A DNA stretch of 18,010 nucleotides from SVFI01 sp045546735 (GTDB lineage: Bacteria; Bacillota; Clostridia; Lachnospirales; Lachnospiraceae), in NCBI GenBank assembly GCA_045546735.1, contig JAZQDJ010000085.1, positions 1-18,010 of the forward strand, in the 5' to 3' direction. A program made the position numbers and the translations under genes. The notes below the pieces were generated by a model. That model was not told where the DNA came from and did not search any database. It saw only the letters and a list, made by a program, of their open reading frames with translations. Positions 1-6,769 of this stretch are shown here, in pieces; positions within the stretch are counted from its first letter, which is position 1, and every line of letters begins with the position of its first letter.

Positions 1-35
1 TTGGCTCACAGAACGACATGGCTACGATCCGACTT
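1..35 (-). other. Residual MGI/BGI sequencing adapter, not genomic
   Basis: Read on the minus strand this segment begins AAGTCGGATCGTAGCC and ends TTCTGTGAGCCAA. From memory this is the start of the standard MGI/BGISEQ read-2 adapter. It begins exactly where the ClpX reading frame stops resembling ClpX (after Gln165) and it creates the in-frame TGA at 8-6. The genome therefore starts at about base 36. A match of 35 bases is far beyond chance if the adapter is recalled correctly. Confidence 0.93.
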
Positions 36-530
36 CTGAATCAGTTTCAGAAGTATATTCTCTACATCTTCTCCCACATATCCGGCCTCTGTCAATGACG
101 TGGCATCCGCAATCGCAAACGGTACATTGATGATTTTTGCAAGGGTCTGTGCCAAAAACGTCTTACCGCTTCCTGTCGGACCCATCATAATAATATTGCT
201 CTTCTGTAATTCGATGTCTAAATCCTTTTCCGCTGTTACACGTTTATAATGATTGTATACCGCAACAGAGAGGACTTTCTTTGCCTCTTCCTGACCGATC
301 ACATAATCATCTAAAAATTCCTTAATCTCTACAGGCTTAAGAAGATTAATCTCCGGACCGCCTTCCGGAATCTCATCCTCATATTCTTCCTCTATAATGT
401 CTGCGCAAACATCCACGCATTCATCACAAATATAGACACCGCCGGGACCGGCGATTAACTTTCTCACCTGATCCTGCGTCTTATTACAAAAAGAACATCT
501 GATTTTATTTTCAGGATTTTTCCCTGCCAT
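36..530 (-). CDS. clpX: ATP-dependent Clp protease ATP-binding subunit ClpX (N-terminal part, cut by contig end)
   Basis: ClpX is the AAA+ unfoldase that recognises substrates and threads them into ClpP in the cytoplasm. The visible 165 residues hold the N-terminal zinc-binding domain (Cys12, Cys15, Cys35, Cys38), the DDYVIGQEEAK segment at about 74-84, and the Walker A motif GPTGSGKT at 117-124. The protein then runs through GYVGEDVENILLKLIQ and stops at the adapter, so Walker B, the sensors and the small AAA+ domain (about 250 residues) are missing from the assembly. The apparent stop at 8-6 lies in adapter sequence, so this is not a pseudogene. The start ATG follows a GGGAG at 9 bases. The gene sits 25 bases downstream of clpP with no terminator between, as the third gene of a tig-clpP-clpX operon. 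Confidence 0.96.
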
Positions 531-555
531 TCTTTTTGACTCCCTAACTGTTTAC

Positions 556-1143
556 TTATTTTGCACGATTTTCAACGACTTTATCGATTAAACCGTAAGC
601 CATTGCTTCCTCTGCGCTCTTCCAGTTATCACGCTCTGTATCTGCTGCAATCACTTCATAATCCTGTCCTGTATTTGCCGCAAGAATGCGATTGAGTTTT
701 TCTTTTGTTTTTAAAATATGCTTTGCAGCAATCTCAATCTCCGTTGCCTGTCCCTGCGCACCGCCAAGTGGCTGATGAATCATGATTTCTGCATTCGGAA
801 GTGCCATTCTCTTACCTTTTGTGCCGCCTGCAAGTAAAAATGCACCCATGCTTGCAGCCATACCGATACAAATCGTAGACACATCACATTTTACATACTG
901 CATTGTATCATAAATCGCCATACCGGCTGTCACAGAACCGCCCGGACTGTTGATATAAATCTGGATATCTTTCTCCGGATCCTCTGCTTCAAGGAATAAT
1001 AGCTGTGCTACAACAATGCTTGCTGTCACATCGTTTACTTCCTCACCGAGAAAAATAATTCTCTCTTTTAAAAGTCTTGAATAAATGTCATAGGAACGTT
1101 CCCCACGACTTGTTTGTTCGATGACGTAAGGTACTAAACTCAT
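556..1143 (-). CDS. clpP: ATP-dependent Clp protease proteolytic subunit ClpP
   Basis: ClpP is the serine peptidase that forms a double heptameric ring and degrades proteins fed in by ClpX or ClpC. The full 195-residue protein shows the catalytic triad at the standard positions: Ser98 in GMAASMGA, His123 in MIHQPLGG, and Asp172 in ERDNW. The oxyanion-region motif INSPGGSV lies at 64-71. An AAGGAGG ribosome-binding site lies seven bases upstream of the ATG. The gene is between tig (36-base gap) and clpX (25-base gap) on the same strand, an arrangement common in Firmicutes, and the three are probably co-transcribed. Nothing unusual is seen in length or motifs. Confidence 0.98.
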   Translation of the reverse strand: MSLVPYVIEQTSRGERSYDIYSRLLKERIIFLGEEVNDVTASIVVAQLLFLEAEDPEKDIQIYINSPGGSVTAGMAIYDTMQYVKCDVSTICIGMAASMGAFLLAGGTKGKRMALPNAEIMIHQPLGGAQGQATEIEIAAKHILKTKEKLNRILAANTGQDYEVIAADTERDNWKSAEEAMAYGLIDKVVENRAK

Positions 1144-1179
1144 AACAATTCCTCCTTAACATCCAATCTGTCTGATTGA

Positions 1180-2469
1180 TTATTTGCTTTCTTTTGCATT
1201 TTCTGTAACAAATTCAGCTGCTTTAGAGATTGCAAGGTCTTTCATGATTTCTGCTTTGCCCATCTCGCCGATCATCTCTTTTGCTTTGTCAGCTTCCATC
1301 TGGTACATTCCTGCAATCTTTTCAACTTCTTTGTCAAAATCTTCTTCTGTTGCTTCGATACCTTCTGCAGCTGCTACTGCCTCAAGAACAAGTCTTGATT
1401 TAATACGCATCTCAGCCTGCGGTTTAATCTGCTCAAGCATAGCCTCTTCTGTCTGGCCTGTGAACTGTAAATACTGCTCAAATGCCAGTCCCTGGCTCAT
1501 AATTCTCTGTGCAAACTCGTCCATCATCTGCTGCTGTGTTGTTGTAACCATAGCTTCCGGAATATCCATCTTAGCATCTTCAACTACCGCTTCAATTGCT
1601 GCTCTTTCTCTTGCATCTTTTGCAGCATCTTCTTTCTTAGCCATAAGGCCTTTCTTTACATTTTCTTTGTACTCTGCAAATGTCTCATACTCAGAAACCT
1701 CTGAAGCGAACTCATCATCAAGCTCAGGAAGCTCATCTACTTTGATGCCTTTGATTGTTACTTTGAACATAGCCGGTTTTCCTGCAAGTTCTTCTGCCTG
1801 ATACTCTTCCGGGAATGTAACATTAACTTCTACTTCATCACCGATATTTTTACCGATGAGCTGTTCTTCAAATGTGTCGATGAATGAATGAGAACCGATT
1901 ACAAGATCATAATCCTCACCTTTTCCGCCTTCAAAAGCTACACCATCCATGAAGCCTTCGAAATCGATTGTTGCTTTATCTCCGTCTGCTACAGGACGAT
2001 CTTCTACTGTGATTTCACGTGCGTTGTTCTTTCTTTCGCGTTCGATCATCTCATCTACTTCTTCATCTGTCACTTCAACGTCAACTTTTTCAATCTTAAC
2101 GCCTTTGTATTTTCCGAGTTCTACTGCCGGCTTTAATGCAACTTCTGCAGTAAAGATAAACTCTTTATCAGGCTCTAACTGGATAACTGAAATTACCGGT
2201 GAAGAAACGATTTCTTCCTCGCACTCACTGACAGCTTTTTCATAAGCGCCCGGAATTACTGCATTTGCTGCATCCTCAAGAAATACACCTTTTCCGTAAT
2301 ATTTCTCTACCATTGCAAACGGAACTTTTCCTTTACGGAATCCAGGCATACTGATGCTGCTTTTATTTTTCTGGTATGCAGCATTTACAGCCTTTGCCAT
2401 ATCCTCTGCTGAAACCTCAATTGTAAGCTTAGCCATATTGTGCTCTAATTTCTCTAACTGTAAACTCAT
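1180..2469 (-). CDS. tig: Trigger factor, ribosome-associated chaperone and prolyl isomerase
   Basis: Trigger factor docks at the ribosomal exit tunnel and shelters nascent chains; its middle domain is an FKBP-type peptidyl-prolyl isomerase. The 429-residue protein has the ribosome-binding loop GFRKGK with Phe44-Arg45-Lys46, a central FKBP-like domain (around residues 150-240, with DGDKATIDFEGFMDG), and a long helical C-terminal chaperone domain. An in-frame GTG 13 codons further upstream exists, but AAAGGAGG lies about ten bases before the ATG at 2469, inside that extension, so the later start is preferred. It is the first gene of the tig-clpP-clpX operon, with its own promoter at about 2575-2583 and a leader of about 100 bases. 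Confidence 0.97.
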   Translation of the reverse strand: MSLQLEKLEHNMAKLTIEVSAEDMAKAVNAAYQKNKSSISMPGFRKGKVPFAMVEKYYGKGVFLEDAANAVIPGAYEKAVSECEEEIVSSPVISVIQLEPDKEFIFTAEVALKPAVELGKYKGVKIEKVDVEVTDEEVDEMIERERKNNAREITVEDRPVADGDKATIDFEGFMDGVAFEGGKGEDYDLVIGSHSFIDTFEEQLIGKNIGDEVEVNVTFPEEYQAEELAGKPAMFKVTIKGIKVDELPELDDEFASEVSEYETFAEYKENVKKGLMAKKEDAAKDARERAAIEAVVEDAKMDIPEAMVTTTQQQMMDEFAQRIMSQGLAFEQYLQFTGQTEEAMLEQIKPQAEMRIKSRLVLEAVAAAEGIEATEEDFDKEVEKIAGMYQMEADKAKEMIGEMGKAEIMKDLAISKAAEFVTENAKESK

Positions 2470-2532
2470 TTTTGTATTTCCTCCTTTATGTGATACGTTA
2501 CGCACCACTTTCTTCTTTTTCTCCTATGCAAA

Positions 2533-2556
2533 ATGGGAATAGACACAATTTCCCAT
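2533..2556 (-). promoter_or_regulatory. Hairpin in the trigger factor leader
   Basis: ATGGGAA and TTCCCAT face each other across about nine bases within the predicted 5' untranslated region of tig, 64-87 bases before the start codon. No T-run follows, so it is not a terminator. It may affect mRNA stability or may mean nothing; no known riboswitch or leader class was recognised. Confidence 0.4.
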
Positions 2557-2574
2557 ACTTACAGTCATTTTAAG

Positions 2575-2583
2575 ATTATAGCA
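2575..2583 (-). promoter_or_regulatory. Extended -10 promoter of tig-clpP-clpX
   Basis: On the minus strand TGC precedes a perfect TATAAT, forming an extended -10 (TGnTATAAT). The hexamer at the -35 position is weak (TAGTAA), as is common with extended -10 promoters. Transcription would start near 2567. No CtsR-type operator was seen near it. Confidence 0.65.
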
Positions 2584-2671
2584 CAAGTTTTTATCAATTA
2601 CTAGCACTTTTTTGCGTCTTTCTTTTCGATAATCCGACAGAATTATGTTTGTTTTTTAACAAAAGTTACCA

Positions 2672-2701
2672 TCATAATCCTTTTACAATCCGAACATAAT
2701 A
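2672..2701 (+). promoter_or_regulatory. Candidate sigma-G (forespore) promoter of the SASP gene
   Basis: CATAATA at 2695-2701 fits the sigma-G -10 pattern CATnnTA. TCATAA at 2672-2677, 17 bases upstream, loosely fits the -35 GHATR. Sigma-G control is well established for SASP genes, so such a promoter is expected here; the -35 match is imperfect. Start of transcription would be near 2708. Confidence 0.5.
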
Positions 2702-2704
2702 AAA

Positions 2705-2771
2705 CCAAGATAAGTGAGAAACAAAACACATGTCCGAAAGTTTCCGGATAAGTGTTTGACACTTATCTTGG
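2705..2771 (+). repeat. Overlapping inverted repeats in the SASP leader
   Basis: CCAAGATAAGTG (2705-2716) is exactly complementary to CACTTATCTTGG (2760-2771). A second copy of GATAAGTG (2747-2754) can pair with the same right arm (2760-2767) across a five-base loop. The two stems are mutually exclusive. Between them lies a near-palindrome CCGAAAGTTTCCGG (about 2734-2747). If the sigma-G start is right, the 12-bp arm lies at the very 5' end of the mRNA. Confidence 0.7.
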
Positions 2772-2810
2772 AAACAAAGAAAAACAATAAAAATCACGGA
2801 GGTGAAAACA

Positions 2811-3011
2811 ATGGCAAGTAACAAAACAAATAAAATGGAAGTACCTGAAGCAAGAGCTGCAATGGATCGTTTCAAAACAGAGGTTGCATCTGAACTCGGT
2901 GTAAACTTAAAAGAAGGTTACAACGGTGACTTAACTTCTAAAGAAGCAGGTTCTATCGGCGGCGAAATGGTTCGTAGAATGGTGAAAAACTACGAGTCTC
3001 AGCTCAAATAG
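2811..3011 (+). CDS. Alpha/beta-type small acid-soluble spore protein
   Basis: SASPs coat and protect DNA in the dormant spore and are cut by the GPR protease at germination. The 66-residue product shows the family pattern: PEARAAMDRFKTEVASELGV near the N-terminus, containing the GPR site (Thr-Glu/Val-Ala-Ser-Glu), then a C-terminal half with GDLTSKEAGSIGGEMVRRMV. The ATG at 2811 follows a perfect GGAGGTG at six bases; a GTG three codons upstream overlaps that site and is rejected. The gene is monocistronic, bounded by its own sigma-G-like promoter and a strong terminator. Its presence implies a sporulating host. The particular paralogue name cannot be given from sequence alone. Confidence 0.96.
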   Translation: MASNKTNKMEVPEARAAMDRFKTEVASELGVNLKEGYNGDLTSKEAGSIGGEMVRRMVKNYESQLK

Positions 3012-3024
3012 TATACCCAAAAAG

Positions 3025-3056
3025 AAAAGCGTCGTTTCTTCCGAAACGGCGCTTTT
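3025..3056. terminator. Bidirectional rho-independent terminator
   Basis: A 14-bp stem (AAAAGCGTCGTTTC with GAAACGGCGCTTTT, one G-T pair) around a four-base TTCC loop, with a T-run on the right and A-rich sequence on the left. It lies 13 bases after the SASP stop and 10 bases after the DUF975 stop on the other strand, so it can serve both convergent genes. Confidence 0.9.
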
Positions 3057-3066
3057 TATATTATTT

Positions 3067-3996
3067 TTAATTGTTATCATCCGGTAACTTATACGGATCG
3101 TCAAAACTATCATCTACCGGTGCTGACGGGTTGAACATTTCACCGCTTGCATAACTTGGTGTTTCCGGCTTAGCATACGGATCTGCATATGGATTTGCCT
3201 GCGCATAGGCGCCCGGATTTCCATACGAACTTGAATATGCGTATCCGTTTCCTGCAAGGCTGTGATCATAATAATCTGTAGATGCTCTGTGTTTCAGCGT
3301 CTCGTACAAATGTGCCAATGTCATCTGCATATACGGATTTACATAGAAAATAGCAAGCAATCCGCATGTAAACACTGCAAGAATACTCCATCCGATAAAA
3401 GAAAGCTCAAGCACCCATGTCTCAAACTTATTGCCATCCATCATTTCTTTTGTCAGACGGAATACATCCTCTGCTTCAAGCTCCGGATTTTCCGCAAGTA
3501 TGTACGGAACCATATAGTACTCGTATGCTTTAATGATTCCCGGAATAATGAAAAGCAACGTCCAAAGGAATACATACATATCTCTCAGGAACATAACTTT
3601 TACCACATTCATATAAGTTCCTTTTTTGAACATGCTGAACATGATACCGATATCATTCACTGTTTTCTGATCATATGTCGCCTCGATAAAATATCTGTGT
3701 GCACCGACTTTAATCGGATTTACCACAAACGTCGCCACTGCAATGCCGATAATCAGAGCAATCACTAACACAGCAAGAAAAACGGTAACCATCGTAAGTA
3801 CAAGTGACATATCTATACCGTCAAACATACCTCCCGACGAATCAGAACTGCCGCCTGATGAAGATCCGGCACTGCTTCCGCCGCCTCCTCCGCCTCCTGC
3901 CAGCAACTGAAAAATAAATGCCACAAGCACAAGTCCCCAATAACTGCGTTTCAGGTCTTCTTTTGCTTTTGCTTTTAAATCTGCTCTAGTCCACAT
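3067..3996 (-). CDS. DUF975 family integral membrane protein with Gly/Ser linker
   Basis: The 309-residue protein matches the pattern of the DUF975 family, common in Lachnospiraceae and of unknown function. After a short charged N-terminus (MWTRADLKAKAKEDLKRSYW) comes a hydrophobic segment (19-33), a run of seven glycines (34-40) in a Gly/Ser linker up to about 56, a second long hydrophobic segment (64-92), and further helices with LLFIIPGIIKAYEY, a segment characteristic of the family. The last 65 or so residues are a hydrophilic Tyr/Pro/Ala-rich tail with PYADPYAKP-like units, ending acidic. An upstream in-frame GTG (4014) is rejected because GGGAG lies just before the ATG at 3996. It follows the DJ-1 gene by 32 bases and is probably co-transcribed. 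Function is not known. Confidence 0.88.
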   Translation of the reverse strand: MWTRADLKAKAKEDLKRSYWGLVLVAFIFQLLAGGGGGGGSSAGSSSGGSSDSSGGMFDGIDMSLVLTMVTVFLAVLVIALIIGIAVATFVVNPIKVGAHRYFIEATYDQKTVNDIGIMFSMFKKGTYMNVVKVMFLRDMYVFLWTLLFIIPGIIKAYEYYMVPYILAENPELEAEDVFRLTKEMMDGNKFETWVLELSFIGWSILAVFTCGLLAIFYVNPYMQMTLAHLYETLKHRASTDYYDHSLAGNGYAYSSSYGNPGAYAQANPYADPYAKPETPSYASGEMFNPSAPVDDSFDDPYKLPDDNN

Positions 3997-4028
3997 ATTT
4001 TTTCTCCCTTTCACTTTTGTATTGCAAT

Positions 4029-4580
4029 TTATTGCTGATAAATAATTGCCTCTTTTATACTGTCAGCACACGGTTGTCCCTTCATACAGGTAACAATCTG
4101 AAGTGCAAAATCAATCGCCGTTCCCATTCCGCGGCTTGTAATAATATGTGCCGAAATCTCTACCGGATTTTTGCTCACAAGCGCTCCTGTCAAATGCTCC
4201 TCAAAACTCGGATAACAACATGCGTTCCGTTTCTCCAGCATTCCCTTGTGCCCGAAGATACTCGGCGCTGCACAGATGGCTGCAATGTATTTGCCCATCT
4301 CGTCAAACTCTTCCACTTTTTTCATAAGAGGCTCACACGCCTCTAAATTTAACGTTCCCGGCATTCCTCCCGGAAGAACAATCATATCAATCTCTTCAAA
4401 ATCAACTTCAGAAAGTAACATATCCGCCTTCACCGTAATTCCATGCGAACTTGTCACCATAAGATCGTCCGTAATCGAAACTGTCTTTATATCAATCTTT
4501 GCCCTACGACAAATATCAACGACCGTCAGTGCCTCTATCTCTTCCATTCCTTCTGCAAGGAACACGCAAATTTTTTCCAT
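4029..4580 (-). CDS. DJ-1/PfpI family protein (YajL/ThiJ-like)
   Basis: The 183-residue protein belongs to the DJ-1/PfpI superfamily of cytoplasmic proteins with a reactive cysteine. Members have been described as chaperones, glyoxalases or deglycases, and their true substrates are debated. Visible signatures are the N-terminal strand and AEGMEEIEA with the conserved Glu16, the LPGGMPG turn at 69-75, and the nucleophile elbow AICAAPSIFG with Cys103. The length is that of the DJ-1 subfamily (about 180-190). AAAGGAG lies seven bases before the ATG. It heads a probable two-gene unit with the downstream DUF975 gene and has a good promoter at 4634-4662. The exact activity cannot be stated. Confidence 0.93.
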   Translation of the reverse strand: MEKICVFLAEGMEEIEALTVVDICRRAKIDIKTVSITDDLMVTSSHGITVKADMLLSEVDFEEIDMIVLPGGMPGTLNLEACEPLMKKVEEFDEMGKYIAAICAAPSIFGHKGMLEKRNACCYPSFEEHLTGALVSKNPVEISAHIITSRGMGTAIDFALQIVTCMKGQPCADSIKEAIIYQQ

Positions 4581-4633
4581 ATAGAGTCTCCTTTTCTATT
4601 CACAGCCGCATCTGCATGGCTCTGAATAGTTAC

Positions 4634-4662
4634 ATTATAATAAAAACAAGTCCAAAGTGCAA
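4634..4662 (-). promoter_or_regulatory. Sigma-A-type promoter of the DJ-1/DUF975 unit
   Basis: On the minus strand TTGCAC (-35), a 17-base spacer and a perfect TATAAT (-10). Transcription would start near 4627, about 46 bases before the DJ-1 start codon. Confidence 0.75.
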
Positions 4663-4669
4663 TCACTTG

Positions 4670-4678
4670 TGATATACT
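4670..4678 (+). promoter_or_regulatory. Extended -10 promoter of the CYTH gene
   Basis: TGA followed by TATACT forms an extended -10 element about 70 bases before the CYTH start codon; no good -35 is seen 17 bases upstream. It lies eight bases from the -35 of the divergent DJ-1 promoter, so the two polymerases would compete for nearby DNA. Confidence 0.5.
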
Positions 4679-4748
4679 ATTTAAAGGAGAAAGCGCAACC
4701 TGCGTTAACATTTGATAACCTTATTTCTTATGAAAGGAAAACCGCATT

Positions 4749-5186
4749 ATGGAAATCGAACGCAAATTTACAATAAAAACATTGCCCGAACATATCGAAA
4801 GTTATTCGCACGCACAAATCACACAGGCGTACCTTTGTACTGAACCTGTCATGCGCATCCGCAAACAGGACGAAGAATATGTTTTTACCTATAAAGGAAA
4901 AGGCTTGATGGTCCGCGAAGAATATAACCTTCCGCTAACTAAAGAAGCATTTGATAAACTGCTTCCGAAAGCAGACGGAAACATCATTTCCAAAACAAGA
5001 TATTTCATCCCACACGGCGAACTTCTTATCGAACTGGATGTCTTCACAAGCCCGACGAATCTTATCATGGCCGAAGTCGAGTTCCCTGATGAAGAAAGTG
5101 CTCTTTCCTTCACGCCGCCCGACTGGTTTGACGCAGATGTTACGAACAATCCGGCTTATCACAACTCCAATATGAGTAAGCAATAA
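4749..5186 (+). CDS. CYTH domain protein (triphosphate tunnel metalloenzyme family)
   Basis: CYTH proteins form an eight-stranded beta tunnel that binds triphosphate compounds with divalent metal; bacterial members include inorganic triphosphatases and class IV adenylate cyclases. The 145-residue protein starts with the signature ExExK (Glu2, Glu4, Lys6 in MEIERKF). It keeps the ordered tunnel motifs RIRK, YVFTYKGKG, REEYNLPL, KTRY, LLIELDVF and IMAEVEF, whose alternating charged residues line the tunnel. The length is typical of a stand-alone domain. Inorganic triphosphatase is the likeliest activity, but the substrate cannot be read from sequence. AAAGGA lies about ten bases upstream of the ATG. 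It is a single-gene unit ending at the shared terminator at 5204-5238. Confidence 0.9.
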   Translation: MEIERKFTIKTLPEHIESYSHAQITQAYLCTEPVMRIRKQDEEYVFTYKGKGLMVREEYNLPLTKEAFDKLLPKADGNIISKTRYFIPHGELLIELDVFTSPTNLIMAEVEFPDEESALSFTPPDWFDADVTNNPAYHNSNMSKQ

Positions 5187-5203
5187 GTCTTTCAAACAAA
5201 AAC

Positions 5204-5238
5204 AGGGTATAGACACTATAATAAGTGCTCTATACCCT
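5204..5238. terminator. Bidirectional terminator between CYTH gene and malQ
   Basis: AGGGTATAG (5204-5212) pairs with CTATACCCT (5230-5238); CAC/GTG extends the stem inside. T-rich sequence follows on the minus strand (GTTTTTGTTTG) and a weaker T-rich tract on the plus strand. It lies between the stops of two convergent genes. Confidence 0.82.
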
Positions 5239-5253
5239 ATTTCATTAAAAATA

Positions 5254-6759
5254 TTATTTCTCACATCTTGCATACACAAAACACATCTGCCGGATTTTAT
5301 CAGCCAGTTCATCCGTTGCCTGTCCCGGAAGCATTCTCCACTTCCAGTTGTCACCGAGCGTAGAAGGCGTATTAATACGCGCCTCAGAGCCGAGCCCGAG
5401 ATAATCCTGCATCGTGATAATTGCCGTATTTCCGTTGCTGGCAAGCGCCGTACGGACAAATGCCCAGTTCACCTGTTTTGCATTTGTAATATTCAAATAC
5501 TGCTTTGCAAACGCTTTTTCCTTACGTCTCATCGTCTGATAACAACCGATAGACGTATCATTGTCATGTGTTCCGCTATATACAATACAATTTTCCGGAT
5601 AATGATGCGGCAAATAAGTACTGTCGCCGTCCGGATCAAATCCAAACTGCAACACCTTCATCCCCGGGTATCCTGTCTTCTTCACAAGACGAAGTACCGA
5701 TGGCGTAAGGAAACCAAGATCCTCCGCAATTACATCCATCTTTCCGAGTTTTTCTTTCAACGCATTGAACAAATCAATACCCGGTCCTTTTTCCCAGCGG
5801 CCGAACTCTGCCGTCGGATCGCCGTACGGAATCGCATAATATTCATCAAAACCGCGGAAATGGTCAATACGAACTACGTCATACAAAGTAAAGCAGTATG
5901 CGATTCGTTTCACCCACCAGGCATAACCTGTCTTTTTGTGATACTCCCAGTCATAGAGCGGATTACCCCAAAGCTGCCCTGTCTTACAGAAATAATCCGG
6001 CGGACAACCTGCCACTCGCGTCGGGATTGCCTCCTCATCAAGCTGGAAGAGTTCCGGATTTGCCCATGTATCTGCGCTGTCTGCTGCCACATAAATCGGA
6101 ATATCGCCGATAATTTTAATACCGTTAGAGTTCGCATAAGCTTTCCAAGCCATCCACTGCTCGCGGAATTTAAACTGAAGGAAACAATAAAAATCATAAT
6201 CCTCCCTACACTTCTCGCGATACTTATCACAGGCAAGCACATCATTCATACGGATATCTTCATCTTCCCATTCGCTGAAGCTTTTGCCGCCGTAATAGTT
6301 TTTAACAGCCATATAAATTGCATAATCATCAAGCCAGTACGCATTTTCTTTACAGAAAGATACATACTCGTCTCTTTCCTGACCGCCTGCTGTAACAAAA
6401 CGGACAAATGCCTTTTTCAGCAAAGGATATCTGATATAATACTGTTTTTCATAATCCACATACTGCGCATTGTCACCGAAATCAGCCGCATCGCACTCCT
6501 TTGCAAGAAGTAAGCCCTCGCTAACTAAAATCTCCAAATCGATGAAATACGGATTTCCTGCAAAAGTCGAAAATGACTGGTACGGCGAATCACCATAACC
6601 GGTCGGACCCGCCGGCAGAATCTGCCAGTAGGTCTGTCCGGACTTTTTCAAAAAATCTACAAATTCATACGCAGCCTTCCCGACCGTTCCGATTCCGTAC
6701 TTGCTCGGAAGACTTGTAATCGGCAGCAAAACTCCCGCCGTTCTTTTTCTTGTTTTCAT
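5254..6759 (-). CDS. malQ: 4-alpha-glucanotransferase (amylomaltase, GH77)
   Basis: MalQ transfers alpha-1,4-glucan segments between malto-oligosaccharides, making chains long enough for phosphorylase and releasing glucose. The 501-residue length is standard for bacterial GH77. Catalytic residues are in place: nucleophile Asp299 in VRIDHFRGF, acid/base Glu346 in VIAEDLG (the 47-residue spacing matches Thermus amylomaltase), and Asp399 in SGTHDNDT. The N-terminal GVLLPITSLPSKYGIG and the PAGPTGYGDSPYQ segments are family hallmarks. A 30-codon N-terminal extension is open but runs into glgP; the ATG at 6759 is preceded by AAGAGGA and begins just before the conserved region. It starts ten bases after the glgP stop, so the two are clearly an operon and act in sequence on alpha-glucans. 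Confidence 0.97.
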   Translation of the reverse strand: MKTRKRTAGVLLPITSLPSKYGIGTVGKAAYEFVDFLKKSGQTYWQILPAGPTGYGDSPYQSFSTFAGNPYFIDLEILVSEGLLLAKECDAADFGDNAQYVDYEKQYYIRYPLLKKAFVRFVTAGGQERDEYVSFCKENAYWLDDYAIYMAVKNYYGGKSFSEWEDEDIRMNDVLACDKYREKCREDYDFYCFLQFKFREQWMAWKAYANSNGIKIIGDIPIYVAADSADTWANPELFQLDEEAIPTRVAGCPPDYFCKTGQLWGNPLYDWEYHKKTGYAWWVKRIAYCFTLYDVVRIDHFRGFDEYYAIPYGDPTAEFGRWEKGPGIDLFNALKEKLGKMDVIAEDLGFLTPSVLRLVKKTGYPGMKVLQFGFDPDGDSTYLPHHYPENCIVYSGTHDNDTSIGCYQTMRRKEKAFAKQYLNITNAKQVNWAFVRTALASNGNTAIITMQDYLGLGSEARINTPSTLGDNWKWRMLPGQATDELADKIRQMCFVYARCEK

Positions 6760-6769
6760 AAAAATCCTC

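Noticed and set aside
6..8. Stop codon ending ClpX at 174 residues, suggesting a pseudogene
   Set aside because: The last nine codons and the stop lie in sequencing adapter; the genomic part is intact up to base 36.
1184..1801. Long open frame on the plus strand opposite tig, and similar long frames opposite malQ, DUF975 and MBOAT
   Set aside because: These are antisense shadows of clear genes: no ribosome-binding sites, no recognisable domains, Ser/Ala- or His/Cys/Ile-rich composition typical of reversed coding sequence.
2584..2671. A small gene in the gap between tig and the SASP gene
   Set aside because: The gap of about 340 bases is explained by two divergent promoters, leaders and inverted repeats; the one minus-strand frame there (2672-2875) has no ribosome-binding site and overlaps the SASP start.
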